Of a stretch of 64,000 nucleotides of DNA, positions 8,118-17,015 are shown one piece after another. The translations under genes and the position numbers were made by a program. The stretch is from Acidocella aquatica (GTDB taxonomy: Bacteria; Pseudomonadota; Alphaproteobacteria; Acetobacterales; Acetobacteraceae). The number at the start of each line of letters is the position of its first letter. Position 1 is the stretch's first letter. The notes beneath the pieces were generated by a model. The model was not told the DNA's origin. It did no database searches and worked only from the letters and a program-made list of their open reading frames with translations. Where the stretch lies: NCBI RefSeq assembly GCF_030160635.1, contig NZ_BSOS01000090.1, positions 1-64,000 on the forward strand, read 5' to 3'.

Positions 8118-9472
8118 GCTGCGATTTTCTCCTTGTCCAATAGCGTGCCTAAAAGGGAGTTGGGATTAGCCTGGGTAATTTTCACCGCGTGAATTTCGCC
8201 GGTCAGCTCCACCGGAGAGTCCACAACAACCGGCTGCGCATAAAGCGATCGCCCGGCAATCTGGCCCGGGTGGCGGCCAAGCCCGGTAAAGAGCACCGGG
8301 GTGTTCAGCCCCACGGTCGCGGCGTTGAACGCATCCTGCTGGCGCCGCAGCTCCGCCTGCAACTCATACAGCCGCGCGTTCTTCACCTCATCGGCAATCT
8401 GCGCCAGCCCCGCCGCCGGGGTGCCGGGGCGCGGGGAATAATTGAAACTGTAAGCCAAGGCGAACCCGGTCTCGCGCACCAGCGCCATGGTGGCGGCAAA
8501 GTCCGCATCGCTCTCGCCCGGATGCCCGATGATAAAGTCCGAGGTGAACGCCATATCCGGCCGCACCTCGCGCAACCGCGCCACGATCCGCCTGAAGTCA
8601 TCGGCCTTATGCTTGCGGTTCATCGCCGCCAGAATTTTATCCGAGCCGGACTGCACCGGCAGATGCAAAAACGGCATCAGCGCCGGATTATCCCGGTGCG
8701 CCAGAATCAGCTCCTCGGTCATGTCGGAGGGATGCGAGGTCGTATAGCGCAACCGGCTCAACCCCGGGATCTCCGCCAATTCGCTCAGCAGCCGCGCCAG
8801 GCTCCAAATCCGCCCATCCGGCCCTTCGCCGTGATAGGCGTTCACATTCTGCCCGAGCAGCGCAATTTCGCGCGTCCCCTGCGCCACCATCCGCCGCGCC
8901 TCGGCCACTATGCCGGCCACCGGGCGCGAGGCCTCGGCGCCCCGCGTATAGGGCACCACACAGAACGAGCAGAATTTGTCGCAGCCTTCCTGGATGGTCA
9001 GGTTCGCGATCACCCCCTGCGGCGCCGCCGCATCTGGCAGAAAATCAAATTTTTTCTCGACCGGAAAATCAGTGTCGATCACCGCCCCCTTGCCGCGGTG
9101 CACCTGCGCGATCAGCTCCGGCAGCCGGTGATACGCCTGCGGCCCAACCACCATATCCACATAGGGCGCGCGTTTGAGCAGGATATCCCCCTCCGCCTGC
9201 GCCACACAGCCGGTCACGGCGATCATCATCCGGTTGCCGGTGGCCTCCTTGAGGTCCCGCAGCCGGCCCAGCGCGGAGAATACCTTCTCCGCCGCCCGCT
9301 CGCGGATGTGGCAGGTGTTCATAATCACCATATCCGCCCCTTCGGGGCTGTCCACGGTTGAGTAGCCCAGGGGCGCCAGAACATCGGCCATGCGCGCACT
9401 ATCGTACACGTTCATCTGGCAGCCATGCGTCACAATATGCAGTCTACGGGTGTTGCGATCCGTCACGTTCAT
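8114..9472 (-). CDS. miaB: tRNA-2-methylthio-N6-dimethylallyladenosine synthase MiaB
   Basis: This 452-residue radical-SAM methylthiotransferase adds the 2-methylthio group to i6A37 of tRNAs. The N-terminal UPF0004 domain carries cluster cysteines (GCQMN near 18, NTCHIRE near 54, TGCVAQ near 88). The radical-SAM motif is CDKFCSFC (about 162-169), and a C-terminal TRAM domain is present. Length and motif order are normal. It is the first gene of the four-gene operon running leftward. Confidence 0.95.
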   Translation of the reverse strand: MNVTDRNTRRLHIVTHGCQMNVYDSARMADVLAPLGYSTVDSPEGADMVIMNTCHIRERAAEKVFSALGRLRDLKEATGNRMMIAVTGCVAQAEGDILLKRAPYVDMVVGPQAYHRLPELIAQVHRGKGAVIDTDFPVEKKFDFLPDAAAPQGVIANLTIQEGCDKFCSFCVVPYTRGAEASRPVAGIVAEARRMVAQGTREIALLGQNVNAYHGEGPDGRIWSLARLLSELAEIPGLSRLRYTTSHPSDMTEELILAHRDNPALMPFLHLPVQSGSDKILAAMNRKHKADDFRRIVARLREVRPDMAFTSDFIIGHPGESDADFAATMALVRETGFALAYSFNYSPRPGTPAAGLAQIADEVKNARLYELQAELRRQQDAFNAATVGLNTPVLFTGLGRHPGQIAGRSLYAQPVVVDSPVELTGEIHAVKITQANPNSLLGTLLDKEKIAA

Positions 9473-9580
9473 TTGCAGAATTCCATCCGGTTTTCCCGGA
9501 CGGAAAAGCGCGTGTAACCCCGGCAGGTCAAGGTCAATTCCATGGGAATCCTCCTGAGCGTATCCCCACGAAGCTCTGTT

Positions 9581-10345
9581 TCATGGCGCCGTGTCAAGAA
9601 AATTTAGATGATTATCCCGTGACTTAATCTCAAGCCCATGCCCCAGCGCCACCCGCTGGTCGAACACAAAACACGCCCCGCGCCACTTGCTCTGCGCCTG
9701 CGGCATCTCTTCCAGATACCGCAAAATCCCGCCCTGAAGCTGGAAAACCTGCTCAAACCCCGCCTCCAGCATAAAGGCGCTGGCCTTCTCGCAGCGTATG
9801 CCGCCGGTGCAGAACATCGCGATTTTTTTATGTTTCGCATCCGCCAGCCGCTCGTTCACAAAATCCTTGAACCCGGTGAAACTGGTCAGCCCCGGGTCGA
9901 TCGCCCCTTCGAACGTGCCGAATTCAACCTCGAATCCGTTGCGGGTATCCACCAGCACCACATCGGGGTCCTCCAGCAGCGCGTTCCACGCAAGCGGCGC
10001 CACATACTGGCCAAGCCGCGTGGCCTCATCCACGCTCTGGCCAAAGGTGATGATCTCGCGTTTCAGCTTGATCTTCAGCCGGTCAAAATGGGCGGCCCCG
10101 GCGTGGGAAAACTTCACCTCCAGCCGCTCGAATGCCGGACGCGCGGCGGTGGGCGCGCGCAGGCGTTCCACAAACGCATCAATCGCCGCCGGCGCCCCGG
10201 CGATGGTGCCGTTGATCCCCTCCGGGCTGACCAGAATGGTGCCAAAAATTCCCAGCTCCGCGCAGGCGGCCTGAAACTCCTCGCGCACCGCCCCGGGCTG
10301 TTCCAGCCGCAAAAACTGATACAATGCGGCCACCTTGTTCATCAT
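9581..10345 (-). CDS. trhO: tRNA uridine(34) hydroxylase TrhO (UPF0176 rhodanese)
   Basis: This 254-residue protein has an N-terminal acylphosphatase-like region with SPEGINGTIAG and a rhodanese domain with the active-site loop CTGGIRCEK (Cys179, second Cys at 185). These are diagnostic for TrhO/YceA, which makes 5-hydroxyuridine at the tRNA wobble position with oxygen. The first ATG overlaps the acyltransferase stop as ATGA, so it is coupled to the envelope-glycan operon although its function is tRNA modification. Confidence 0.9.
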   Translation of the reverse strand: MMNKVAALYQFLRLEQPGAVREEFQAACAELGIFGTILVSPEGINGTIAGAPAAIDAFVERLRAPTAARPAFERLEVKFSHAGAAHFDRLKIKLKREIITFGQSVDEATRLGQYVAPLAWNALLEDPDVVLVDTRNGFEVEFGTFEGAIDPGLTSFTGFKDFVNERLADAKHKKIAMFCTGGIRCEKASAFMLEAGFEQVFQLQGGILRYLEEMPQAQSKWRGACFVFDQRVALGHGLEIKSRDNHLNFLDTAP

Positions 10346-11100
10346 GCTTCGATACGTCCTTGTCTGAGGGCCGCGGCATTATGCGCGATACGCGCTTCCA
10401 GCGCCGCGGCAAATGCCTTGCGATTGGGGAAGGTTCCGGGGGCGATCGGCGCATCCAGCAAAATCGTCGCATGGACACTGCGCCGCCGGCCGATCCGGTT
10501 GAAATGCGGGGCCAGCTCCATATCGCCATACCAGGCGATCTCCGGCCGGTCGGCGCGCAAAACCGGCATCCCATCCAGCCCGTCGTAAACCAATGTCACC
10601 GGCTGCACATAGGGTTTGGCGGCCGCGTCCGCCAGCACAAAAAACGACGAGGCGAACGGCAAAATCCGGTTGCCGTCGGAGGTGGTGCCCTCAGGAAACA
10701 GAATAATGCCGTCCCCCGCGTTCAGCCGCGCCGCCAGCGCGCCCTGTTCGCGCGCCACATTGGTGCGGTTGCGCGAGACGAACACGGTGCGCCCCAGCCG
10801 CGCGATCCAGCTGATGAAAGGCCAGCGCCCGATCTCCCCCTTGGCGACAAAACAACCCGGCAGCACGCTGCCCAGCGCCACGATATCCAGCCAGGAGCAA
10901 TGGTTGGCGATGAAGAGGCTCGGCCGGTGCGCCGAGATCTCCCCCACGACCCGCAGCCGCAGCCCCAGCACGCGCGCCACGCCGCGCCAGTAAACCTGGG
11001 CGAAGCCCACCTTGCCACGCCCCGGCAGCACCAGCAGCAGCGCCTGAATGGGCATGCAAAACAGCGTCCACAGCAGGATCGCCACCACCCGCAGCAGCAT
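10342..11100 (-). CDS. 1-acyl-sn-glycerol-3-phosphate acyltransferase (PlsC family)
   Basis: This 252-residue membrane acyltransferase has an N-terminal hydrophobic segment (MLLRVVAILLWTLFCMPI), the catalytic motif NHCSWLD and the substrate motif FPEGTTSDG. The frame stays open upstream inside the neighbouring gene, but the ATG at 11100, 5 bases past that gene's stop, gives a normal family N-terminus. It could make phosphatidic acid, or it could acylate a lipid or glycan made by the surrounding locus. Its stop overlaps trhO. Confidence 0.87.
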   Translation of the reverse strand: MLLRVVAILLWTLFCMPIQALLLVLPGRGKVGFAQVYWRGVARVLGLRLRVVGEISAHRPSLFIANHCSWLDIVALGSVLPGCFVAKGEIGRWPFISWIARLGRTVFVSRNRTNVAREQGALAARLNAGDGIILFPEGTTSDGNRILPFASSFFVLADAAAKPYVQPVTLVYDGLDGMPVLRADRPEIAWYGDMELAPHFNRIGRRRSVHATILLDAPIAPGTFPNRKAFAAALEARIAHNAAALRQGRIEA

Positions 11101-11105
11101 ACGGA

Positions 11106-12155
11106 TCAGGGCGCACCGCCCTTCAGCATGGTGCGGAGGTCCTGCAAAATCGGCTCCGGGTCGGCGGCCAGGCTGTCGCGCACCACCTCCACCCAGTCGC
11201 CCACGTCCTCGACCTTGGTCGGGTTGTCGCGCAGCAGCTCGCGCTTGATGAAGGGAAAGCCCGAGAGCAGCAGCTGGCGCCATAAATCCGAGGTCGGGTT
11301 GAGCGCCACGCGCCGGGCCACGCCGTCGCGGATGCGCAGCACCTGGAGCTTACGGGTGATCTGGATCGGGTCGGCCTTGCCCAGCTCGCTCTCCTCGGCC
11401 AGGATCAGCTTTTCCAGCTCGTCGCGGTTGACCAGCTTGATCAGCTTCTCATAAGGCCATAGCGCAGCGCAGCGCAGCCCGCCCTTCACCATCGCCTGGG
11501 TCACGCCCACCTCATAGGCGTTCACGATATAGAATTTCATCGGCACCGGGCGCACGCTGCGCCAGAATTTCCCCCAGGCCTCAGCGCGCAGCGCCGCCGG
11601 GCCGAACGCCAGGAAGAACGATTGCAGATGGTAGCGCACCTGCCAGCTCTCCGTCAGGCCCCATATATCGGCCTTCTCGTAGTTGAGGCGGCGCAGCACA
11701 TCGCCCAGCGGCACCAGCGGGCCGAACACGCTGTCGTTGACGAGGATCACCTCTTCAGTGCCCGCGCGCGGCAGCCCGAGATAATCCACCGCATCGCGCC
11801 AGGCGCCGAAATCGTAGCCGATGTTGCGCCGCAGGATCACCACCGCGCATATCTCGCGCACCGCCTGCAGGGAGGCGGGCAAAAGCTTGCCGGCATTGCT
11901 GACGAAGACCACCGTGCGGCCGGCATCGCGCAGTTCGCGCATATAGTCGAGCAATTGCGCACGCACCACGCCGCGCCCGTCAAAATGCATGAAGATCGCG
12001 ATTTTCGGCCCGAGCGTGACCTCACCCTCCGGCCAGACCCGCAAAATCTGGCGCGGGCTGCGCAACTGGCCGATGGCGCGGGCCAAGGGGACCAGCACAT
12101 ACCATTTGCAGCCCACGAAAAACGCGCGAACCTGCTTTTTCAGATAACCGATCAT
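11106..12155 (-). CDS. RgpF-like rhamnan-synthesis family protein
   Basis: This 349-residue protein resembles the rhamnan synthesis F (RgpF) family of polysaccharide enzymes. Evidence includes the motif RRNIGYDFGAWRDAVDYL and the following VILVNDSVFGPL, which read as a glycosyltransferase-type nucleotide-sugar site. It begins MIGYLKKQVRAFF with a basic amphipathic start and no clear transmembrane span. The ATG overlaps the stop of the repeat methyltransferase as ATGA. Together with ugd and the WecA-like enzyme it points to surface-polysaccharide synthesis; the sugar is not predictable. Confidence 0.75.
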   Translation of the reverse strand: MIGYLKKQVRAFFVGCKWYVLVPLARAIGQLRSPRQILRVWPEGEVTLGPKIAIFMHFDGRGVVRAQLLDYMRELRDAGRTVVFVSNAGKLLPASLQAVREICAVVILRRNIGYDFGAWRDAVDYLGLPRAGTEEVILVNDSVFGPLVPLGDVLRRLNYEKADIWGLTESWQVRYHLQSFFLAFGPAALRAEAWGKFWRSVRPVPMKFYIVNAYEVGVTQAMVKGGLRCAALWPYEKLIKLVNRDELEKLILAEESELGKADPIQITRKLQVLRIRDGVARRVALNPTSDLWRQLLLSGFPFIKRELLRDNPTKVEDVGDWVEVVRDSLAADPEPILQDLRTMLKGGAP

Positions 12156-15100
12156 GCCGGGGAGCCCTCAAGTTGTTGGCGCAGGTCGTCCGGCGCATCT
12201 GGATAAACCCCGGTGAAACTCCGCAACAGGGCCATCGCCTCTTCGCCGCGCTGCAAATGGTTGAGCACCACGATCTCACCGCGAAACGCCGGCCAGAACA
12301 GCGGGGCCGCGGCCGCGCCAGGGGGGTGGCGCTTCACCAGCGCATCGCGCAGCCGGGCGAACACCGCGGCGGCGCGGCGCCAGTCGTCGCGCTGCTGCAA
12401 AAACAGCATCCCCGCCGCGAACAGCGCGTTGCAGGCGGCTTCGTCGTGGGGCGGGCGCAGTTTCAGCAGCAGCGGCTCAACCAGATGCAGCAGCAGCCGT
12501 GCGCTGGCAAAATCCCCGGCGTTCACCAGGGTCACGAAGGCGGCGAGCGCCAGGCCCTCCATACGCGCCTCCTCCAGCCCGCCGCGCAGGGCTTCCTCCA
12601 GCCGCTGCACGATGCGCGTGCCATCGCCCTGGCGCAGCTCCAGCATTAGCAGCGCCGCCAGCGCGTCATGGCGCAAGCTGGGCTTGCAGGCGGCCAGCCT
12701 GCGCTCCACCGCGCGGCCATGCGCCAGCGCCTCGGTGAATTCTCCTTCGTTCACCAGCCGCACGAAACCATCCACCAGCAGCGGACCGAGCACCGCCGGG
12801 TCGCCGCCTTGCTGTTCCAGCCGGAAAATCCGCGCCAGCGCCGCCTGCGTGCGGGCAAAATGCAGGTCCAGCATCACGCTGGCCAGCCGCGCGTCATCGG
12901 CGGCGGCGCCCGGCAAGCTGTCCAATTCGGCAAAACAAGGCGCCGCCGCCGCCAGCGCCCCGGCTTCATCATAACGCGCGGCGTTGACCAGCCCGGTATA
13001 GGCACCCAGCAGCAACGCCACCTGGCGCGCGGGCGCCACCTCAACCCCGGCGAAACGCCCCGGCACCAGCGCGGGGTCGCCCACCGCAAGGTCCACCACC
13101 GCGAGCGCGATGGCGGCATTGCTCCCCGCCGCCCCGCCCTGGCGCGCGGCCAGCGCCGCCACATCATGCCGCGCGGCGAACGCCTGCGCCTCGGCGAGGC
13201 GCGAGGCATTGGCCAGCCGGATGAAGGCTTCCAGCAGCAAAACATCGCGCCGCGCCGGGCCGATCTCCAGCCCCTCCAGCCGCGCCGGTATCTCCGCCGG
13301 GTCGCCCACGGCAAGGTCAAGCACCATGCGCGCCAGGGCGGCGTTGCGCGCCACCTCGCCGCCGGTCCGCGCCGCCAGGGCGGGGACCTCATGCGCGGCG
13401 ATGAAGCCCAGCGCCTCGTCATAACGCGAGGCGTTCACCAGCCGGATGAACGCCTCCAGCAACAGAATATCGCGCCGCGCCGGGTCGATCTGCAGCCCCG
13501 CCAGCCGGCCCGGAATTTCCGCCGGGTCGCCCGCCGCGAGGTCGAGCACCATCTGCGCCAGCCGCGTGTCCTGGCCGGTTTTGGTGCCCGCCGCGCGCGC
13601 TGCCAGGGCGTCTATGCCATAGCAAGCCGCCGCCGCCTGCGCCTCGGCATAGCGCGAGGCATTCACCAGCCGGGTGAACGCCTGCAGCACAACCGCATCA
13701 GCATCCTCGCCAAGCTCGCCCAGCGCCTGGGCATATTCAAACGCGCGCATTGTCTCCCCGCCCGGCGCCAGCACGAAATTGGCCAGGCTGAGCAGCGCGT
13801 TGCGGCGCAGGTCATCGGGCAGCGCCGGGTCCGGCATATCGGCCAGCAGCGCCGCCTTCAGCGCGCCCGCCGCCTCCAGCGCCTCGGCATTGACCAGCGC
13901 GATGAAGCCGCGCCAGCCATCCACCACATCGCCGCGCACGATTAGCCCGGCGGCGCTGGCGGCATCGCCCGCCTCGGCCTGGCAGAGCAATATCTCGGTC
14001 TCGATGATGCGGCCGATGCTGGCCGAGAGGCCATCGGTGAGCGAGCGCTTGGCCAGCGCGCCCTGCAACGCTTCCACCGCCGCCCCGGCGAGGCGCAGCA
14101 GCGCCAGCAGTTCGGCGCGGTCCGTATCCAGGCTCAGCAGATGCATCGCCCGGCCGAACAGAATCATCCCCAACCCCAGCGGCATCAGCCGCGCCAGCCC
14201 GGCCAGGCTGGCATCCGCCGCACCTTCGGGCAGGGCGCGCATACCGGCCAGGTCCAGCCCGAAGCGCGCCCGCGCCGCGGGCAGCAGCACGTTCCACGCG
14301 GCTTCCACCGCCGCCACGTCGCCATCATTCGCGGCCTCGAACAACCCGCGCCCGGCAAAGCCGAAACACAGATCGCTCCCCGGCGCGGTGATCTGGCTGC
14401 GCTCCACCAGATAATGCCGGTACATCACCCGCCCGGCGGCGCCATCCCCAGAGATTTCAAACAGCGCCGCGCTGGCATAGGCGGTGAGCGACATTCCCTC
14501 GCGCAGCACGGTGACATGCGCGAACCCGGCGGCGCGCAGCGCGTGCTCCAGGCTGGCCTTGGTCTGCAGCACCAGATGCGCGCCCGGCGAGAGCAGCGGC
14601 ATCAGCGCGCCTGCCTCCAGCGCCGGGGTGATGTAGCCGCCATCCGGCGTGGTGAGCACCAGAAGGCCTTGCGCCCCCAGCGCCGCGCGCATCAGGGCCA
14701 GAAATTCCGGCGGATGTTCCAGATGCTCCAGCACCTCGGTGGCGATCGCCACGTCCCACGGGCCGTCCGGCACCTCGGCCTTCGTGAAATAGCGCTGGCG
14801 GATGTCCAGCCCCAGCTCGCGCGCGCCAAAGGCGGCCAGGGGCGAAGGGTCATACCCCACGCCCTGCCAGCCGCGCGCGCGGATGGAGAAATCCAGCCCG
14901 AAGCCGTAGGCCCCGCCAATTTCCAGCACCCGCGCCCCGGCTGGTTTTTGCACCCGCGTCAGCGGCGCCGAGATGGGCCACACGCCCGCCCCCAGCTGCA
15001 CCTGATAGATGTTCCAACCGATCTCGATCAGCTCATCGGTGCCATAGTCCATCGTGTGCGTGTTATCGACGAAACGCGCCGTACAGGCCGGGCAGATTTG

Positions 15101-15265
15101 CAGCACGAAGCGATGCACCGCATCGGGCGGGCGGTAGTCGATTTCAAGAAACTGCTCAGCCTCGACCGCGGCGCCGCAATTGGGGCAGAGCGCGGAGGCC
15201 GTGCGCCGCTCCAGCCAGTCTACCTCGATATGCGCGGCGATCCGTATTTTGCGGGCTGCCGCCAT
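12152..15265 (-). CDS. large SAM-methyltransferase with C-terminal 75-residue helical repeats
   Basis: Start is the ATG at 15265, sharing one base with the upstream stop (TGATG), giving 1037 residues. An N-terminal zinc-ribbon-like pair (CPNCG and CPAC) is followed by a class I methyltransferase domain: VLEIGGAYGFG for SAM binding, then IATEVLEHLEHPPEFL. The remaining two thirds are alpha-helical. At least five tandem units of about 75 residues share the core AFIRLVNASRY...VLDLAVGDPAEIP...LLLE. Three units are close to identical, also at DNA level (about 12965-13690). The methyltransferase half resembles those in O-antigen and capsule loci. The repeats probably form a superhelical scaffold (inference). 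Substrate unknown. Confidence 0.75.
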   Translation of the reverse strand: MAAARKIRIAAHIEVDWLERRTASALCPNCGAAVEAEQFLEIDYRPPDAVHRFVLQICPACTARFVDNTHTMDYGTDELIEIGWNIYQVQLGAGVWPISAPLTRVQKPAGARVLEIGGAYGFGLDFSIRARGWQGVGYDPSPLAAFGARELGLDIRQRYFTKAEVPDGPWDVAIATEVLEHLEHPPEFLALMRAALGAQGLLVLTTPDGGYITPALEAGALMPLLSPGAHLVLQTKASLEHALRAAGFAHVTVLREGMSLTAYASAALFEISGDGAAGRVMYRHYLVERSQITAPGSDLCFGFAGRGLFEAANDGDVAAVEAAWNVLLPAARARFGLDLAGMRALPEGAADASLAGLARLMPLGLGMILFGRAMHLLSLDTDRAELLALLRLAGAAVEALQGALAKRSLTDGLSASIGRIIETEILLCQAEAGDAASAAGLIVRGDVVDGWRGFIALVNAEALEAAGALKAALLADMPDPALPDDLRRNALLSLANFVLAPGGETMRAFEYAQALGELGEDADAVVLQAFTRLVNASRYAEAQAAAACYGIDALAARAAGTKTGQDTRLAQMVLDLAAGDPAEIPGRLAGLQIDPARRDILLLEAFIRLVNASRYDEALGFIAAHEVPALAARTGGEVARNAALARMVLDLAVGDPAEIPARLEGLEIGPARRDVLLLEAFIRLANASRLAEAQAFAARHDVAALAARQGGAAGSNAAIALAVVDLAVGDPALVPGRFAGVEVAPARQVALLLGAYTGLVNAARYDEAGALAAAAPCFAELDSLPGAAADDARLASVMLDLHFARTQAALARIFRLEQQGGDPAVLGPLLVDGFVRLVNEGEFTEALAHGRAVERRLAACKPSLRHDALAALLMLELRQGDGTRIVQRLEEALRGGLEEARMEGLALAAFVTLVNAGDFASARLLLHLVEPLLLKLRPPHDEAACNALFAAGMLFLQQRDDWRRAAAVFARLRDALVKRHPPGAAAAPLFWPAFRGEIVVLNHLQRGEEAMALLRSFTGVYPDAPDDLRQQLEGSPA
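12965..13690 (-). repeat. 225-bp tandem repeats inside the methyltransferase gene
   Basis: Units recur about every 225 bases with a conserved start encoding AF(I/T)RL(V/A)NASR, beginning near 13690, 13464 and 13240, with a more diverged unit near 13012. Length differs only by whole codons, so the frame is kept. The similarity suggests recent in-gene duplication or gene conversion. Confidence 0.8.
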
Positions 15266-16965
15266 CAGGCGAAGAGTTCCGGCACCCGCGCCTTGAGGGC
15301 CTCGTTCAGCTCCGCCCGGCGATCCCACAGGCTGCGATACCATTGCGTGCGCGCGGCGACCTGATAGGCGAGCATGCGCTCTCCCGCGACATAGGCGCGC
15401 GCCTGGTCGGCCATTTTGCGCGTGGCCTCGGGGTAGGCGAGCAGCCGCAGCAGGCTCGCGCGCAGCTCCCCCGGGTCGTTGAAGAGCATGCCGGTTTTGC
15501 CGTTCTGGATGCTGCCCGCATAAACCACGTTGCTGGCGATCGCCGCCACGCGCGCCGCCCCGGCCTCGATGAACTTGAGGTCGGACTTGGCGCGGTTGAA
15601 GGGCGTATCGGCCAGCGGCATGAAGGCGATATCCGCGGCGCCCAGCATGCTCATATAGGTCGCGTAATCGGCCATCGGGTCGAAGCGTTTATGCGGCGTC
15701 TCCAGGGCGTTGTAAAAACCCTCGTCGCGCAGGACATGGAAGCGCAGCCGATCGCCAACGGCGCGCGCCACCTCGTTGAGCACTGGCATCAGCGGCGCCC
15801 AGTCGGCCTCGCGGTTGAGCGCGCCGAAAAACAGCGTCAGATGGTCGGGGTCGTTGAAATTATTCACCGGCGGCAGCGCGAAAATGCCGTTGCGGAACAC
15901 CTGGATTTCCGGGTTCTGCGGCGCCAGCGTCTCGGCCAGCGCCGCCGTGCTGGTCTGGATCGCGTGGACGCCGCGGAAGGTCAGCAGCTCGCCCAGATTG
16001 ATGCCGCGGTCTTCCATGAACTGCGGGTGGTCGTCGAACTCGCTGACGATCACATAATCCTTCTCCAGCAGCGCGCGCAGCCGCGCGATGCCGGATTCAC
16101 CCAGCAGCAACGGCCGGTGCAGCACGGCGATGCGCGGCGAATCGGCCAGGCGGGGGTCAAAATCCGCCTCGCTGGCGATGGTGCCCAGCAACGCGCTGTC
16201 GGTCCGCATGGCGCGGATCGGCTCGATGACGCGCACATCGCTCACCCCGCCCTGGGGCGTCAGCATGGTGGCGCTCAGCTCGATGCGCGCCTGCGCCGAT
16301 TTACGGGCGCGCCAGATGAATTGCAGCGGCACCGCGCGGTTGAGATATTCCGCCGGGTTGACGCCGAGCGCCTGCAGGCCGGGCGCAATCGCGGTGACGA
16401 ACTGCTCCGCCTGCTCGCGCGCGATCGGCCGCGGGGCGACATCGGAGAGTTGCAGCCCGGCATTGGCCAGGGCCTGGCCCATCATGCGCGGGGTGAACCA
16501 GCGCAGATGCGTATGGTCGAACAGCCCCTGCTCCTCATAGTCAAAACTGCCGGTCAGCAGCCGGGCGGCAAAGGACCAATGCTCGACATTGGGCATGCAG
16601 ACCAGCACCGTGCCCTCGGGCGAGAGATATTTCGCGTGTTCGGCCAACAGCGCCCAGGGGTCGACCAGATGTTCAAGCACATCGCCATAGATGATGCAGT
16701 CGATCCCTTCGGGCACATTGAAGGGCATCGGGTTTTTTTCAACATCGCCGCAGAACACTTCGGAAATCCGCTCCCTGGCGTGGGCTGCGGCGTCCTCGTC
16801 GAGGTCGATGCCGAGCACCCGCGCCCTGGGGTTGCGGCGCAGATAATCGGCGCCCAGCGCCCCCTGGGCACAGCCGACATCAAGAATCGTGCGGGCCGAA
16901 AGCGGGATTTTTTCAAGCAGTTCGGGGTTGGCGAAATCCGGATAATGCGTGTGAACGGCGGTCAA
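15265..16965 (-). CDS. methyltransferase-glycosyltransferase fusion
   Basis: This 566-residue protein carries two enzyme-like halves. Residues about 20-190 are a class I SAM methyltransferase (ILDVGCAQGALG, LGIDLDEDAA, IIYGDVLEHLVDPW). Residues about 250-560 resemble a GT-B glycosyltransferase, with VFRNGIF, FFGALNREADW and a late FIEAGAARVAAIAS donor-site segment. The first codon is TTG at 16965 with AAGGA 9 bases upstream; no in-frame ATG is well placed. It sits between ugd and the repeat methyltransferase and probably builds and methylates the same glycan. Confidence 0.78.
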   Translation of the reverse strand: MTAVHTHYPDFANPELLEKIPLSARTILDVGCAQGALGADYLRRNPRARVLGIDLDEDAAAHARERISEVFCGDVEKNPMPFNVPEGIDCIIYGDVLEHLVDPWALLAEHAKYLSPEGTVLVCMPNVEHWSFAARLLTGSFDYEEQGLFDHTHLRWFTPRMMGQALANAGLQLSDVAPRPIAREQAEQFVTAIAPGLQALGVNPAEYLNRAVPLQFIWRARKSAQARIELSATMLTPQGGVSDVRVIEPIRAMRTDSALLGTIASEADFDPRLADSPRIAVLHRPLLLGESGIARLRALLEKDYVIVSEFDDHPQFMEDRGINLGELLTFRGVHAIQTSTAALAETLAPQNPEIQVFRNGIFALPPVNNFNDPDHLTLFFGALNREADWAPLMPVLNEVARAVGDRLRFHVLRDEGFYNALETPHKRFDPMADYATYMSMLGAADIAFMPLADTPFNRAKSDLKFIEAGAARVAAIASNVVYAGSIQNGKTGMLFNDPGELRASLLRLLAYPEATRKMADQARAYVAGERMLAYQVAARTQWYRSLWDRRAELNEALKARVPELFA

Positions 16966-17015
16966 TGGGCGCTATCCTTAAAAATCGGGTGATGGCAGGG
17001 CGGCATGGCGGGGTT

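Noticed and set aside
11101-11283. N-terminal extension of the PlsC-like protein
   Set aside because: The extra 61 codons lie inside the preceding gene, are low-complexity Arg/Gly-rich and precede a normal family start at 11100.
12173-16992. Several long plus-strand open frames across the glycan operon
   Set aside because: They oppose genes with clear motifs and coupled starts. Their Arg/His/Gln-rich composition is typical of antisense frames in high-GC DNA.
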